NCBI GenBank assembly: GCA_016801885.1
Contig: JAFBJY010001458.1
Location: forward strand, 20,829 to 84,828
DNA from: Toxotes chatareus
Lineage: Eukaryota; Chordata; Actinopteri; Toxotidae
DNA: 64,000 bases
Direction of reading: 5' to 3'
Shown here: positions 34,850 to 45,510 of the stretch, one piece after another
Position numbering within the stretch: position 1 is the stretch's first letter
Layout of the letters: every line of letters begins with the position of its first letter
Notes under the pieces: model-generated
Database searches by the model: none
Told to the model about the DNA's origin: nothing
The model's input: only the letters and a program-made list of their open reading frames with translations
Program-made: the position numbers and the translations under genes

Positions 34850-35610
34850 GTAGAGGTGGGTAGGTAGGTGTGTGTGTTGTAATGTGTGTGTGAATTTTGG
34901 ACTAAAAATACCTGGAAGATAGAAACTTGATCTACTCAGACTGTTGAAGGCTCATGTTTGCTTCTTTTCAACTCTGGAAGTCAACTTTTCCACAGGACAG
35001 GGACTGTGGATTTTATGCTCCATCATTTCCATTAGAATTTCTTTAGAAAGGATCTTGTTGCAGACAGTACAGACTTCCTAGAAATCCTTTCCTTTAACAC
35101 AAACTACAGTGCATCACAGCAAAACAAAATTAAGAAGTAGAGCAACCATGAGAATATCTCACAGTCATGATCAGCATTAAAAAAAGAACCTTAATATTGT
35201 CCATGAATGATAAGCACACAATCAAACCACCGGGCTTATGGGTATGATTACTTGTCGTCCCAATTTCACAAACATATCATTTGGACAAAACATTTCAAAA
35301 CATTAACTTCTAAACTAAACACTGACATGAACTACTAACATGTACTGACTTACTGAAAACCTTGGAGGTGATCTGGACTTTCCTGTAGTTTCCTCTTGTC
35401 CTTGTAACAGCAGTAGCTCCTCCCTTCCTTGTCAATAATTGTGCAGAAATATCTGAGTGCTTCTTTCTTCCTAAATCATGAGTCCTGTCCAGTCCAACTG
35501 TTTCTGCTCCTGTTTGACTTCTGAACTTGTCTCTGGCTGTGTGTCCACTTACTGCAGCCTGTGACATCAGGCTGTAGAATGTTGATACATCAAAGGCATC
35601 AAAGGACAAA
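34850..35610. other. No gene recognised
   Basis: A minus-strand ORF (35310-35609, 99 codons) lacks splice context or a family I can name. Confidence 0.4.
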
Positions 35611-35626
35611 CTCTCTCACACACACA

Positions 35627-35679
<53 letters not shown>

Positions 35680-35680
35680 A
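35611..35680. repeat. Compound CA/CT microsatellite
   Basis: Short CA run, long CT run and second CA run, followed by TCTTTGTGAGGACACTTGCT, which is often found beside fish microsatellites. Confidence 0.9.
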
Positions 35681-35689
35681 CTGACACTT

Positions 35690-37440
35690 ATGTCTTTGTG
35701 AGGACACTTGCTGACATAATGCATTCCCTAGTCCTTACCCTAACTCTAACCAAAACCCAATTCTAACCCTGAAACCAAGTCTCAACCCTCAAACAGCAAC
35801 ATGAACACAGATGGAAACACTGCAGAGCTGCTTTGGATGGTTTAACAGGTAGAGATCATCAGATAATGGAATGACCTGATACCTTCATCTGTTTCCATAA
35901 ACACATGGAGGAAATCTCCCAAACACAAACTTAACCACAATGTGATTCACAGCTAACAAACACACTTGCATGTAAACTCTCACACCAACATAAAAATAAG
36001 TCATTGTTTTAGGATGTGAAGAAGAAGATCCAGGATGAAGGAGATCAGGAGACAGGAGCCCCACAACAGAAGAGAGAGAAATAAAAGAAATACAAGTAAA
36101 ACACAAACTTACAAACAGATGAAGAATCACCTTAAAGTCATTGTAGTAAACAAAGAAAGTTTTGTTTCTGGACCCAGACTGAGAAAATACCAGTAACTGA
36201 AAATAATGATGAAAAAAAATGCTTCCTCCTTCCATCCAGCCTGGTTATTTTACAGCTTCTACTCCCAGAACATGATGATATAGTGTCAGCTTTAACTTTC
36301 ACCATCAGCTTCCTACTTGATTCAGGTGACAGGTGTAACTGTTATCTCAGTGTGATGCAGAGAAGAGACCAACATACAGCAGGACTCTGTGGATTTAAGG
36401 TCTAACAGCACAAGATAAGTTGAACGAGATCTAAAAGAAACATGAGTCAAAATGATTCTCTGTGCAGCAGCTGATCTGTTGCAGAAACAACAACTAAAAC
36501 TGTCTGTGGCAATGGAGAGATAGTGAATATCACTCCTCACTTTCAATAAAGAGGTGAAGACAGAAAATAATGTCTACTGCAAAGTCACAGGAAAACCAGA
36601 GTGTGAGGAAAGAGCACATTACTGTATTGATGAAAAACAAAGATCTGATGGACAAAACTCTTCTCAAAGTTGGAATGTAGGTGGTGCAAAGCACAGAGAG
36701 CAGAGAGAGATGAAGAACCCTCTGAAACCAGTCCTGGAGTCCTTGAAGGAGGACTTATTATGGACTGACAGGAGACAGAAAGACACTTTACACTCATTTC
36801 TACCAGCAGTCAGCAGACAAACACTCATGAGAGCACCTTTACACCTCACTGTGACAAAAGAGACACAGCCCAGTTCAGCCTCTGCACAGCTCTGAAGGAC
36901 AAACACTGCTGTGACTGTATTTAAGAGGCAACATACTGTGATTCACATTAACAACTGACAATCATATCACTAATAAAACATTCAATTCAACAGCTAATTA
37001 AAAAGCCAACAGGAGAACACTGTTTCTTTTACAGGTTGTTGGTATAAGATTTGAAGGAGAACAATGATTGAGACCTTAAGTGAGATTAGTTTCATCGTGA
37101 GCTCATTATCAAGTCTATCAAAGATGAAGCAGCGTTTTGTATTTTTAGCTAAGAAGTTTTTGGCCACAATCCCAGTTGTCATTTAAAGCACAGACTCATC
37201 ACTCTGGCTCCACAAAGGCTCTAATCTAGTCACACACTGCTTCACAGTCAAAGAGAGAGAAACAAATAAATAAAACAATAAGAACAGAAGATAAAATACA
37301 AGAGAGGAGCAGATATAGAACACAAGTGTAAACATCAAATACTACGTTACCTAAAAACCTGTCTGAACAGATGGATTTGTATCTGCTTTGTGAAAGAGTC
37401 CACAGAGTCCACACACCTCAGAGTTACTGGGAGATTATTC
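35690..37440. other. No confident gene
   Basis: Minus-strand ORF 35885-36235 contains a hydrophobic stretch (VILHLFVSLCFTCISFISLS) that could span a membrane. Plus-strand ORF 36554-36895 has 113 codons. Neither has recognisable motifs or splice partners. Confidence 0.35.
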
Positions 37441-38250
37441 CAAAGTTTAGAATAGAATAGATCTTTATTGTCATTGTCACAGGTACAACGAAATTTAAAG
37501 TGCTCTCCAGTCAGTGCATAAAAAAGAATAAATAAATAAAACATATAGTAACATTAGCAGCGTACATAACAGACATACACACACAGTCATACACACCAAA
37601 TCATCGCCTAAAAACAGAGTATTGCATATTATTTAAAACTGAAGGTTTAAAAACTGTGTTTGAGTCTGTTTGTTCTTGCATTTATTGACCTGTACCTTCT
37701 GCCTGAAGGCAATAGTTCAAACAGGAAGTGACCGGGATGGCGGGTGTCCTTTATAATGTTCTGTGCTTTTTTCAAACAGCGAGAACTGTGTAGTTCTTCC
37801 AGTGTGGGGAGAGGGCAGCCGACTATCTTTTGGGCAGTGTTGATGACCCTCTGGAGTGCTTTCCTCTGAGCCGCTGTGCAGCTGGTGTACCATACACACA
37901 TGCAGTATGTTAGTATGCTCTCAATGGAGGCACGATAAAAGGATACCAGCAGTCTTTGTGTGATGTTATTCCTCCTGAGTATCCTCAGGAAGTACAGTCT
38001 CTGCTGGGCCTTTTTCAGCAGCTCAGAGGTGTTCATGCTCCAGGATAGACTCTCCTCTATGTGGACACCCAGGAAGCGGAAGTCTGCCACCCTCTCCACA
38101 CAGTCCCCACTGATGATTACAGGTGGGATCTCTGTTTTCTTTCTCCTGAAGTCTATGATGAGCTCTTTGGTATTTTTGGTATTGAGGTATTTAGGAGCAG
38201 GTTGTTGTTTGCATGTCTTTGCTATAAAAACCATGTGGACCTGCTTATTG
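37441..38250 (-). mobile_element. LINE 3' fragment with reverse-transcriptase C-terminus
   Basis: A 195-codon minus frame (38234-37647) encodes TKELIIDFRRKKTE, VADFRFLGVHIEESLSWSMN, KKAQQRLYFLRILRRNN and HPGHFLFELLPSGRRYRSIN. It is a relative of the element at 38918-42183 but in the opposite orientation. The tail near 37449-37495 is ATAGATCTTTATTGTCATTG. Confidence 0.75.
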
Positions 38251-38702
38251 GTCTGGTATCACAGGAAGTTTCCTTAACAGGGAAGTTGAGTAATTAGTTC
38301 ATTGCACATCAGCATCAGCATCAGCTCGTCCCTTCGCCTCAGAGGATCTGTGCTGCTGCTTCTCTGCTGCGGGCTCGTTTGGTGAGACAACGTTTTACTC
38401 TGATCCTTGTTAACGTAGACAGTTAAATCCTGTTGTTACTGTTCAGACACTGAAAAACACCTGATGTGATATGTGGTCATTTTATTGGCTGTGGTTTGGT
38501 TCAGCAGAACGACACTCGTGAAACTTTAGCTCGGCGTCTGTGGAAACATTCTCCGTCGATGTGAAATGTGATGTTTCACTGTGCAGCTCTGCACATGATG
38601 TCCGTCACAAACACACAACTCAGAGACGAGCGGCTGCACAGGAGAAGTTCCTGATGTCAGTGTTTGGTAAAATCCACTGAATGGTTGTGTTTGTAAATCC
38701 AG

Positions 38703-38772
38703 GTGATGACTTTGGTCCAGTGTGTGAACATGGTGACAGCCAGCGTGCTGCTGAGCCTCTTCTTTCTGTCAG
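38703..38772 (+). CDS. Siglec-like signal-peptide exon
   Basis: The ATG at 38706 (or 38730, in frame) encodes MVTASVLLSLFFLS, a typical signal-peptide core. The acceptor is AATCCAG and the donor TCAG followed by GTGAGC (phase 1). Confidence 0.75.
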
Positions 38773-38917
38773 GTGAGCTGCTGCTTCAGTCACTTTAAGG
38801 TGAATATTATGGTCTGTTTCTCTCTCTGTGACAGCACTGACTGTGGGTGTATGTGGCCTCAGACATCACCTGTTGGGGGGTGAAGGGCGGTTATTATTAA
38901 TCATTAATCATCATGAT

Positions 38918-41900
38918 CCACGAGAAGATGGCGCCGCGGATGGCTGCCGCGGTGTTTCGGTGCGCATTGTTTTGGATTGTTTTGTTTGTTTACCCTGTGT
39001 TTTGCTTTAACACCCGACTCACTTTTACCAGAGAAGAGCTCTTAAACATAAGAGAAACAACTCCAGTGGATTTATTTCCCACTTTTCTGGTGCAATCGGC
39101 AGGAATATTGGACATTCTGGTCAAAGGTGCCCTCACCTTTGCTCAGGTAGTGAAGCGCCGGAGGAGAGGTAAACGTGCCGGTGCGCTCGTGCGCCTCCGC
39201 AGACGCGGGTCCCGCACTGCGCTCCCGGGAATATTTCTCTCCAACGTGCGCTCACTGTGCAATAAAATGGAAGAACTTCAGCTGCTAGTGAGTAAAAACA
39301 GAGACTTTTCAGCATCTTCGGTTTTGTGCTTCACGGAGACATGGTTGTGTGGACTGATACCGGACTCTGCGCTGCAGTTGGCAGGCTTCCAACTCTTCAG
39401 AGCGGATCGCGACACAGGACTATCCGGCAAAACTAAAGGCGGTGGAATCTGTTTTTATATCAACAGCGGCTGGTGCAACGATGTGACAGTGATCAAACGG
39501 TACTGTTCTCCTGACCTGGAAACTTTTTCATCAACTGCAGACCGTTCTACTCGCCCCGTGAGTTCGCTTCATTCATTCTGGTCGGTGTTTACATTCCACC
39601 GCAGGCCGACGTGCAGGAGGCCCAGCGCACGCTCGCCGACCAGATTCTGTGCGTGGAGCGGACTAACACGGACTCCTTAGTTATTGTCCTCGGTGACTTT
39701 AACAAAGGTAACCTCAGCCACGAACTCCCCAAATACAGACAGTTTATTAAATGTCCCACCAGAGAGGAGAAAACACTGGATCACTGTTACACCACTGTCA
39801 GTAACGCTTATCATGCTGTCCCTCGCGCTGCACTGGGTCACTCTGACCATGCCACGGTCCACCTGATTCCTGCATACAGGCAGAAATTAAAGCTCTGTAA
39901 ACCTGTTGTGAGGACGTCAAAGCAGTGGAGCAGTGAAGCTGTGGAGGATCTTCAGGCATGCTTGGACTGTACTGATTGGGATGTTTTCAGGACTGCTACC
40001 ACCAGTCTGGATGAGTATACAGAGGCTGTGACATCATACATCAGTTTTTGTGAAGACTGCTGTATTCCAACACGCACCAGGGTGAGTTATAACAATGACA
40101 AACCCTGGTTCACAGCCAAACTCAGACAGCTGAGGTTGGAGAAGGAAAGGGCGTTCAGGAGTGGGGACAGAGACATGTTTAAAGAGGCAAAGTACAGGTT
40201 TAGCAAGGAGGTGAGAGAAGCTAAACGACTGTACTCTGAGAAGCTTCAACACCAGCTCTCAGCCAACGACTCTGCCTCTGTCTGGAAAGGGCTCAGGCAG
40301 ATCACCAACTTCAAGCCTAAAGCCCCCCACTCTGCCAACGACTCACACCTCACCAACAGACTGAATGAGTTTTACTGCCGCTTTGAAAGACAATGGGACA
40401 GTCCTGACACCATCCCCCATGTCACCACCTACCAGCTCCAACCCAACAGCCCCTCCTCCCCACCACAACTGCATCCCTCTCCATCCTGGAGAGAGATGTA
40501 AACAGACTCTTTAGGAGGCAGAACCCCCGCAAGGCAGCCGGTCCTGACTCCATCTCTCCATCCACCCTGAAGCACTGCGCTGATCAACTGTCTCCAGTGT
40601 TCACTAACATCTTCAACTCCTCACTGGAGGCATGTCACGTGCCAGTCTGCTTCAAGACCTCCACCATCATCCCCATCCCCAAGAAACCAAGGATCACAGG
40701 ACTTAATGACTACAGACCCGTCGCCCTGACCTCTGTAGTCATGAAGACTTTTGAGCGCCTCGTCCTGACCCACCTCAAGGCCATCACTGACCCACTCCTG
40801 GATCCCCTGCAGTTCGCCTACAGAGCCAACAGGTCTGTGGACGATGCAGTAAACCTGGCCCTCCATTTCGTCCTACAGCACCTGGATTCTGCAGGAACCT
40901 ACGCCAGGATCCTGTTTGTGGACTTCAGTTCCGCTTTCAACACCATCATTCCGGCTCTGCTGCAGGATAAGCTCTCCCAGCTGAACGTGCCTGACTCCAC
41001 CTGCAGGTGGATCACAGACTTCTTGTCAGACAGGAGGCAGCATGTGAAGCTGGGAAAGCACATTTCTGATTCCCGGACCATCAACACCGGTTCCCCTCAA
41101 GGCTGCGTTCTTTCTCCTTTACTCTTCTCCCTGTACACCAACAGCTGTACCTCCAGCCACCAGTCTGTCAAGCTGCTGAAGTTTGCAGACGACACACCAC
41201 CCTCATTGGTCTCATCTCTGACGGGATGAGTCTGCATACAGGTGGGAGATTGACCAACTGGTGTCCTGGTGCTCCAAAAACAACCTGGAGCTGAACACAG
41301 CGAAGACAGTGGAGATGGTGGTAGATTTTAGGAAGAACCCAGCCCCTCCTGCCCCCATCCTCCTGAGTGACTCCTCAGTCAACAGGGTGGAGTCCTTCAC
41401 CTTCCTGGGAACCCTCATCACCCAGGACCTCAAATGGGAGCTGAACATCAGCTCCCTCACCAAAAAAGCCCACCAGAGGATGTACTTCCTCCGGCAGCTG
41501 AAGAAGTTCAACCTGCCGAGGTCAATGATGGTGCACTTCTACACCTCCATCATCGAGTCCATCCTCACCTCCTCCATCACCATCTGGTACGCTGCTGCCA
41601 CTGCCAAGGACAGAGGAAGGCTGCAGCGTATCATCCACTCTGCTGAGAAGGTGATTGGCTGCAATCTGCCATCTCTCCAGGACCTGTACGCCTCCAGGAC
41701 CCTGAGGCGTGCCGGTAAGATTGCAGCTGATCCCTCCCACCCTGGTCACAAACTCTTTGAGACACTTCCCTCCGGCAGGAGGCTGCGGTCCATCAAGACC
41801 AAAACCTCACGTCACAGGAACAGTTTCTTTCCCTCTGCCACCACCCTCATCAACACAGCTCCCCACCCCCTTCCCCCCCCCAAACAGCACGGACCCTCAT

Positions 41901-42183
41901 TTCCCCAATACAGACTATGTTACATTAACATAATTCAGATCTGTACTGCATGCGTTATATTAACGCTCCTATAAGGCATTATTACCTCTGCACTACATCC
42001 ACTTTGCAACATTGCACATTATATTGTTATTATTTGTACAGACTTTCTTCCACGTAGTACTTCCTCTTTCTCTTATTTTAGTATTAAAACTTTCTTTTCT
42101 TGTTCAAACTTGCACCAACAACACCACGTCAAATTCCTTGTATGTGTAACATACCTGGCAATAAAGTTTTCTGATTCTGATTA
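38918..42183 (+). mobile_element. Inactivated LINE in intron 1 of the Siglec-like gene
   Basis: A 3.3-kb single-ORF non-LTR element begins around AAGATGGCGCCGCG and ends ATAAAGTTTTCTGATTCTGA. Endonuclease motifs: LSNVRSLCNKMEELQLL and CFTETWLCG (39220-39350), then VIVLGDFNKGNL and LGHSDHATVHL (39680-39865). RT motifs: NDYRPVALTSVVMKTFERLV, ILFVDFSSAFNTIIPALLQD, SPQGCVLSPLLFSLYTN, and LKFADDT (40700-41200), then NNLELNTAKTVEMVVDF (41278). Frameshifts near 39530, 40460 and 41200-41230 inactivate it. The clade was not assigned. Confidence 0.85.
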
Positions 42184-42231
42184 AGATGTTACATTAATCA
42201 CATGATGTTAATCATGAATCTGGTTTTACAG

Positions 42232-42545
42232 GAGCTTTGGCTGATTGTTCTCTGGAGCCAGACCTCTTCATTACTGCACCACAGAAGATGGAAGCACTGA
42301 GAGGATCTTGTTTGCAAATCCCATGTACCTTTAGTGCTAATCCTGAAAAAGGCTTTAACAGTAGCAGAGCTTCCTCTGGAGTGTGGATTAAAAATGACTA
42401 CAGATTTCAGTTGAATCCAAACAATGTGATATTCAATGGTACTGGGTCAGTGAACAAATATGCAGCAAGCATCACTGGAAACCCGAGTCAGAAAAACTGC
42501 ACCACTCTGTTTTCCAGTTTAACCACAGCTGACAGTTACTTCTTT
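42232..42545 (+). pseudogene. Siglec-like V-set exon, 3' end missing
   Basis: The acceptor GGTTTTACAG precedes GALADCSLEPDLFITAPQKM. V-set features follow: SCLQIPCTF, SSGVWIKNDYRF, and NCTTLFSSLTTADSYFF. After that the frame runs into a T-rich insert and stops near 42600. The missing end is the G strand and the donor. Confidence 0.8.
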
Positions 42546-42860
42546 TTTTTTATTTTTATTCGTTTGTTTTTAATGTTGTTGTCAGAGCTTTGGCTTTGAC
42601 ATGAGACTGGGACTCCATGGGGGCGGCACCACCACCAGCCTGGACTGTTGATACAAGGCAGCGGTTCAGAGCCTGTGTTGGACGTGTTGTTCCTTCTTCG
42701 CTCACCACAGCTGTGAGACACATTTTATCCTCATTCTGATGTTTGGTGTGAACATAAAGTGAAGCGCCGGGCCTGTATCTGCACTGGCTGACTGATCACT
42801 GCATGAATAAACAGGTGCTCAGGTGTTCCTAATAAAGTGCTCAGTGAGTGTTTTCCTTAT
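42546..42860. repeat. Insert or repeat that truncates the V-set exon
   Basis: It starts with a T-rich run and ends near CAGGTGTTCCTAATAAAGTG, a segment common at the ends of dispersed vertebrate repeats. No ORF or inverted ends were identified. Confidence 0.5.
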
Positions 42861-43005
42861 CCCATCCAGAGACTTTTAAACAGTGAGGTCTCAGGTTTGA
42901 ATGTTTTTTCTGAAATGTTGAGTTTGTTTCTCAGATGTTGAGCTGACACAAACCGGATTGTTTGTTTTCTTTGGTGTAAAATGAGTGTTTGTTGTTTCAC
43001 CACAG

Positions 43006-43311
43006 ATTCTGCTCCGAGCCCCAGGATTCACATCTTAGGTGATGTGAAGGAGAAGGAGTCTGTGGGTATAACCTGCTCAGCTGTCTCTCCCTGTCCACAG
43101 TCCCCTCCCACACTCACCTGGGCTGTCCCACATGAGTCTCAGAACAAACTGGAGCAAAACATAGATGAAACCTTTACAGTTAAAATCCAGGAGAACATCA
43201 CTCTGTCAGACAAACATGATGGACGCAGCATCTCCTGCTCTGCCAAATATCCTGTGAATGAAGGGACAGCTGTCTCACCAGCAGAGGGCAAAGTGACTCT
43301 CAGTGTCTCAT
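43006..43311 (+). CDS. Siglec-like C2-set Ig exon 1
   Basis: A 306-base phase 1-1 exon starts DSAPSPRIHILGDVKEKESV. It has the Ig core cysteines in GITCSAVSPC and SISCSAKYP and the B/C-strand LTWAVPH. The donor is TCAT followed by GTAAGA. It remains open. Confidence 0.8.
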
Positions 43312-43414
43312 GTAAGAAACCCTTCAGCACCTGAAGATTCATGAGCTGTCAGCTGGTTTCCATGCAGGGCCTGATGCTCCTCCTCTCTCCTCTGTCTTTT
43401 TACATTTTGCCCAG

Positions 43415-43675
43415 ATGCCCCCAAGGACACCTCAGCATCCATCAGTCCACCAGGTGGGGTGTCAGCAGGTACCCAGGTGAACCTGACCTGCTCCAGCAGA
43501 GCCAATCCTCCCATCAGCCACTTCACCTGGTTCAAGCAGATCACAGGTGGATCCATCAATGTATCTGAAGGAGGCGTTTACGGTTTCAACGCCACAGATG
43601 AAGGAGTTTATTTCTGCGTGGCCACCAAAGCCCTCGATGATCAGATGTCACCAACGATCTGTCTGAATCTGAACG
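43415..43675 (+). CDS. Siglec-like C2-set Ig exon 2
   Basis: A 261-base phase 1-1 exon encodes an Ig domain with VNLTCSSRANPP, FTWFKQI and TDEGVYFCVATKA, preceded by KDTSASISPPGGVSAGTQ. The donor is GAACG followed by GTAAAT. No further Ig or membrane exon follows. Confidence 0.82.
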
Positions 43676-43965
43676 GTAAATATTGAACTGGACTGTGTGA
43701 GACCGTTACCACAGAGTGTGACCTCTGATCTTCCATAAGGAGAGATCAAGTCACATTATTTGAGCAGTTAGTATGATGTTACATCTCAGAGGAGCATCAG
43801 AACAAAGCAGAAATCTGATTTATTTATTTATTTTCACATCTATTTGTTCATTTATTTCTGTTTTTAAAATTTTAAAAGAATAAAATCTTTACTGTAACAG
43901 ATCCCTTATTTGACGAAAAATGAGAAAACATTTATGACAGGCAACTTCCCACTAGTAAACCAAGA

Positions 43966-44496
43966 TTAACTGGAACTCAGTGCTGATTCTTGGACAAATG
44001 TTTCATCAGAATTACCTACACTTTCAACCAAACTACTATCCTCTGTTACCTCACTTGCCTGACTTGAATGTGCCTGGAATACAGTATTTTTAAAATCTTC
44101 AATGCAGTGAGGATTGTGCTTCCTACTTTTATGTGAGGCAAAAGTTGAATATATATTCGTACTGTAGTCACAATCTTTAAAAACACAATTAACAGTCTCA
44201 TGCTTTCTCAGATGAGTCCCAAGGTGTTCAAAATATTGCCTCTCTGTGTTAAAACTACATGAATTACATACAAGACACGAAAATGAAACTATCTGCCCTG
44301 ACTGTTGAGTCTCTGTATGATTTCTAGACAAATGTGCATGAAGTGCCCCCCAGTTTTTAAATAAACAAGGACAATCTGAGTACAAGCAGGGTAGTGACCA
44401 GCCTTGACTAGTGTGTGGATGCTTCAACCTGTAATGTTTTATGAGCTCTAAACGTTTTGATGACCTAAAATTGCATTTCTTGCATGACCATCTCAT
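43966..44496 (-). CDS. Four-finger C2H2 zinc-finger protein, 176 aa
   Basis: A single-exon coding frame has an ATG at 44496 and a stop at 43966. Four C2H2 fingers are visible: CKKCNFRSSKRLELIKHYRL ending in KH (residues 5-25), CLYSDCPCLF to HLSRNH (about 36-60), CLVCNSCSF to HLRKH (about 74-98) and CVFKDCDYST to HKSRKH (about 104-127). A serine/glutamate-rich tail (SEVTEDSSLVESVGNSDETF) follows. From memory it resembles the N-terminal finger cluster of a multicopy teleost family of unknown function. A 5' UTR exon at 45411-45490 splices to 44587. It is probably nuclear and nucleic-acid binding; targets are unknown. Confidence 0.78.
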   Translation of the reverse strand: MRWSCKKCNFRSSKRLELIKHYRLKHPHTSQGWSLPCLYSDCPCLFKNWGALHAHLSRNHTETQQSGQIVSFSCLVCNSCSFNTERQYFEHLGTHLRKHETVNCVFKDCDYSTNIYSTFASHKSRKHNPHCIEDFKNTVFQAHSSQASEVTEDSSLVESVGNSDETFVQESALSSS

Positions 44497-44587
44497 ATCA
44501 CAAGGGGCCTACTCTTTCTCCCTGATGAACTTCTTCTCCTGACTAGACCTCAACTCCAACTGTCCACTGGCTCCTCCAAAGGGCACC

Positions 44588-45410
44588 CTGAAAATGAAGA
44601 GACACAATTTGTGTTATTAAAACAATAGTCTAAAACATTTCAATATTATGTTATGATGGATGAATAAGGGAAAATAACAAAACATTATATGATGCATACA
44701 TTTTTTCCTACCTGCCTAAATGATAAGAATAATGTTCTGTTCTGCTTTGCTTTCTGTTAATAGATAGAAAAATATTTTAATAACTTTTTTAAATTAGGAG
44801 TTAGGGACATATATATGAATTTGGGGAAATTTCCTGGAAATTGGGGGGCAATTAAACTGCATCATGAACAAACATAAATGAATTTTTGTTTTGCCGTGCT
44901 AACTAGCTTCTGGTCAAAAAAAAAAAAAAGAAAGGAAAGGAAACATCCAGTAAAGTCTCTTTGTATTCGCAAGCTGGAGCTCTCAAAGACGTCTGGCGCT
45001 TCTGTCAATAAACGTGTGTTTTAAAAGCCTATTCTGGGGCATTTCTCTCAAACATTCATCAGTATCTCCCGCTCATTCATGCACAGCGTTAATTCACTAA
45101 GGTAACGTTACTTAAGTGTCGCCGCCAAGTTTTCACTCGTGTTTTACAGAGAATCATATTCTACTATGTTGACGTCACTTGATAAATGTTATACCGTTAC
45201 GTTAGTGCCTTATTTAATATCCAAACTTTAGTTATTTTTATCGGTAAAAACTGCCGCCCTCCCACTTAGGTACAGACCAGCGCGGACTAATGTGGCGTTA
45301 TGCTAACTTTAAATTAACTTGTGAACAGTAACATATCTTGCGCCAAACTATCAAAATACATGCGGACCTATATATTATCACAAATTTAAAACAGAACGGT
45401 AATAACTTAC
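44588..45410 (-). other. Intron of the zinc-finger gene
   Basis: Bounded by the donor CCACAG followed by GTAAGT (minus strand, 45410) and the acceptor CATTTTCAG (44590). It contains an A-rich tract near 44918-44932 and scattered CpGs near 45000-45130. Confidence 0.6.
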
Positions 45411-45505
45411 CTGTGGCTGTAGGCCTTAGTGCTACACCTTGCTCTGTGATCCTGTAACGTCCATGGGCAGAGCCAGTCCTGTTGCGCAACTGCGCATGCG
45501 TCGTG
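45411..45505 (-). promoter_or_regulatory. 5' UTR exon and promoter of the zinc-finger gene, NRF-1-like site
   Basis: TGCGCATGCG at 45491-45500 matches the palindromic NRF-1 motif (TGCGCATGCGC type), next to GTTGCGCAAC. The exon ends at a strong donor (45411/45410). Position and CpG content suggest the start site lies close to 45490-45510. Confidence 0.5.
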
Positions 45506-45510
45506 CATGC

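Larger units (their letters stand above)
38300..43675 (+). pseudogene. Siglec/CD22-like immunoglobulin receptor fragment, broken
   Basis: Intact members of this family are type I membrane lectins on leukocytes that bind sialylated glycans and usually signal through ITIM tails. Visible exons: possible 5' UTR exon ending near 38382 at GTGAGA; signal-peptide exon 38703-38772; V-set exon from 42232, cut at about 42545; C2-set exons 43006-43311 and 43415-43675. All joins keep phase 1. The V-set exon loses its end after SLTTADSYFF, and no transmembrane or cytoplasmic exon is found before the zinc-finger gene at 44 kb. It is therefore probably a relic. A reader with RNA data might still find a secreted product. 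Confidence 0.7.

Noticed and set aside
35735..35800. Interstitial telomere repeat (ACCCTAACTCTAACC)
   Set aside because: Only a few imperfect units next to a microsatellite; this degenerate pattern is common beside fish CA repeats.
35885..36235. Possible membrane receptor on the minus strand
   Set aside because: One hydrophobic stretch only; no Ig, tail motif or splice partners were found.
38903..42206. Target-site duplication of the LINE (ATTAATCATCATGAT against ATTAATCACATGAT)
   Set aside because: Inexact, AT-rich and offset from the 3' tail; elements with CTGATT tails often lack a clear duplication.
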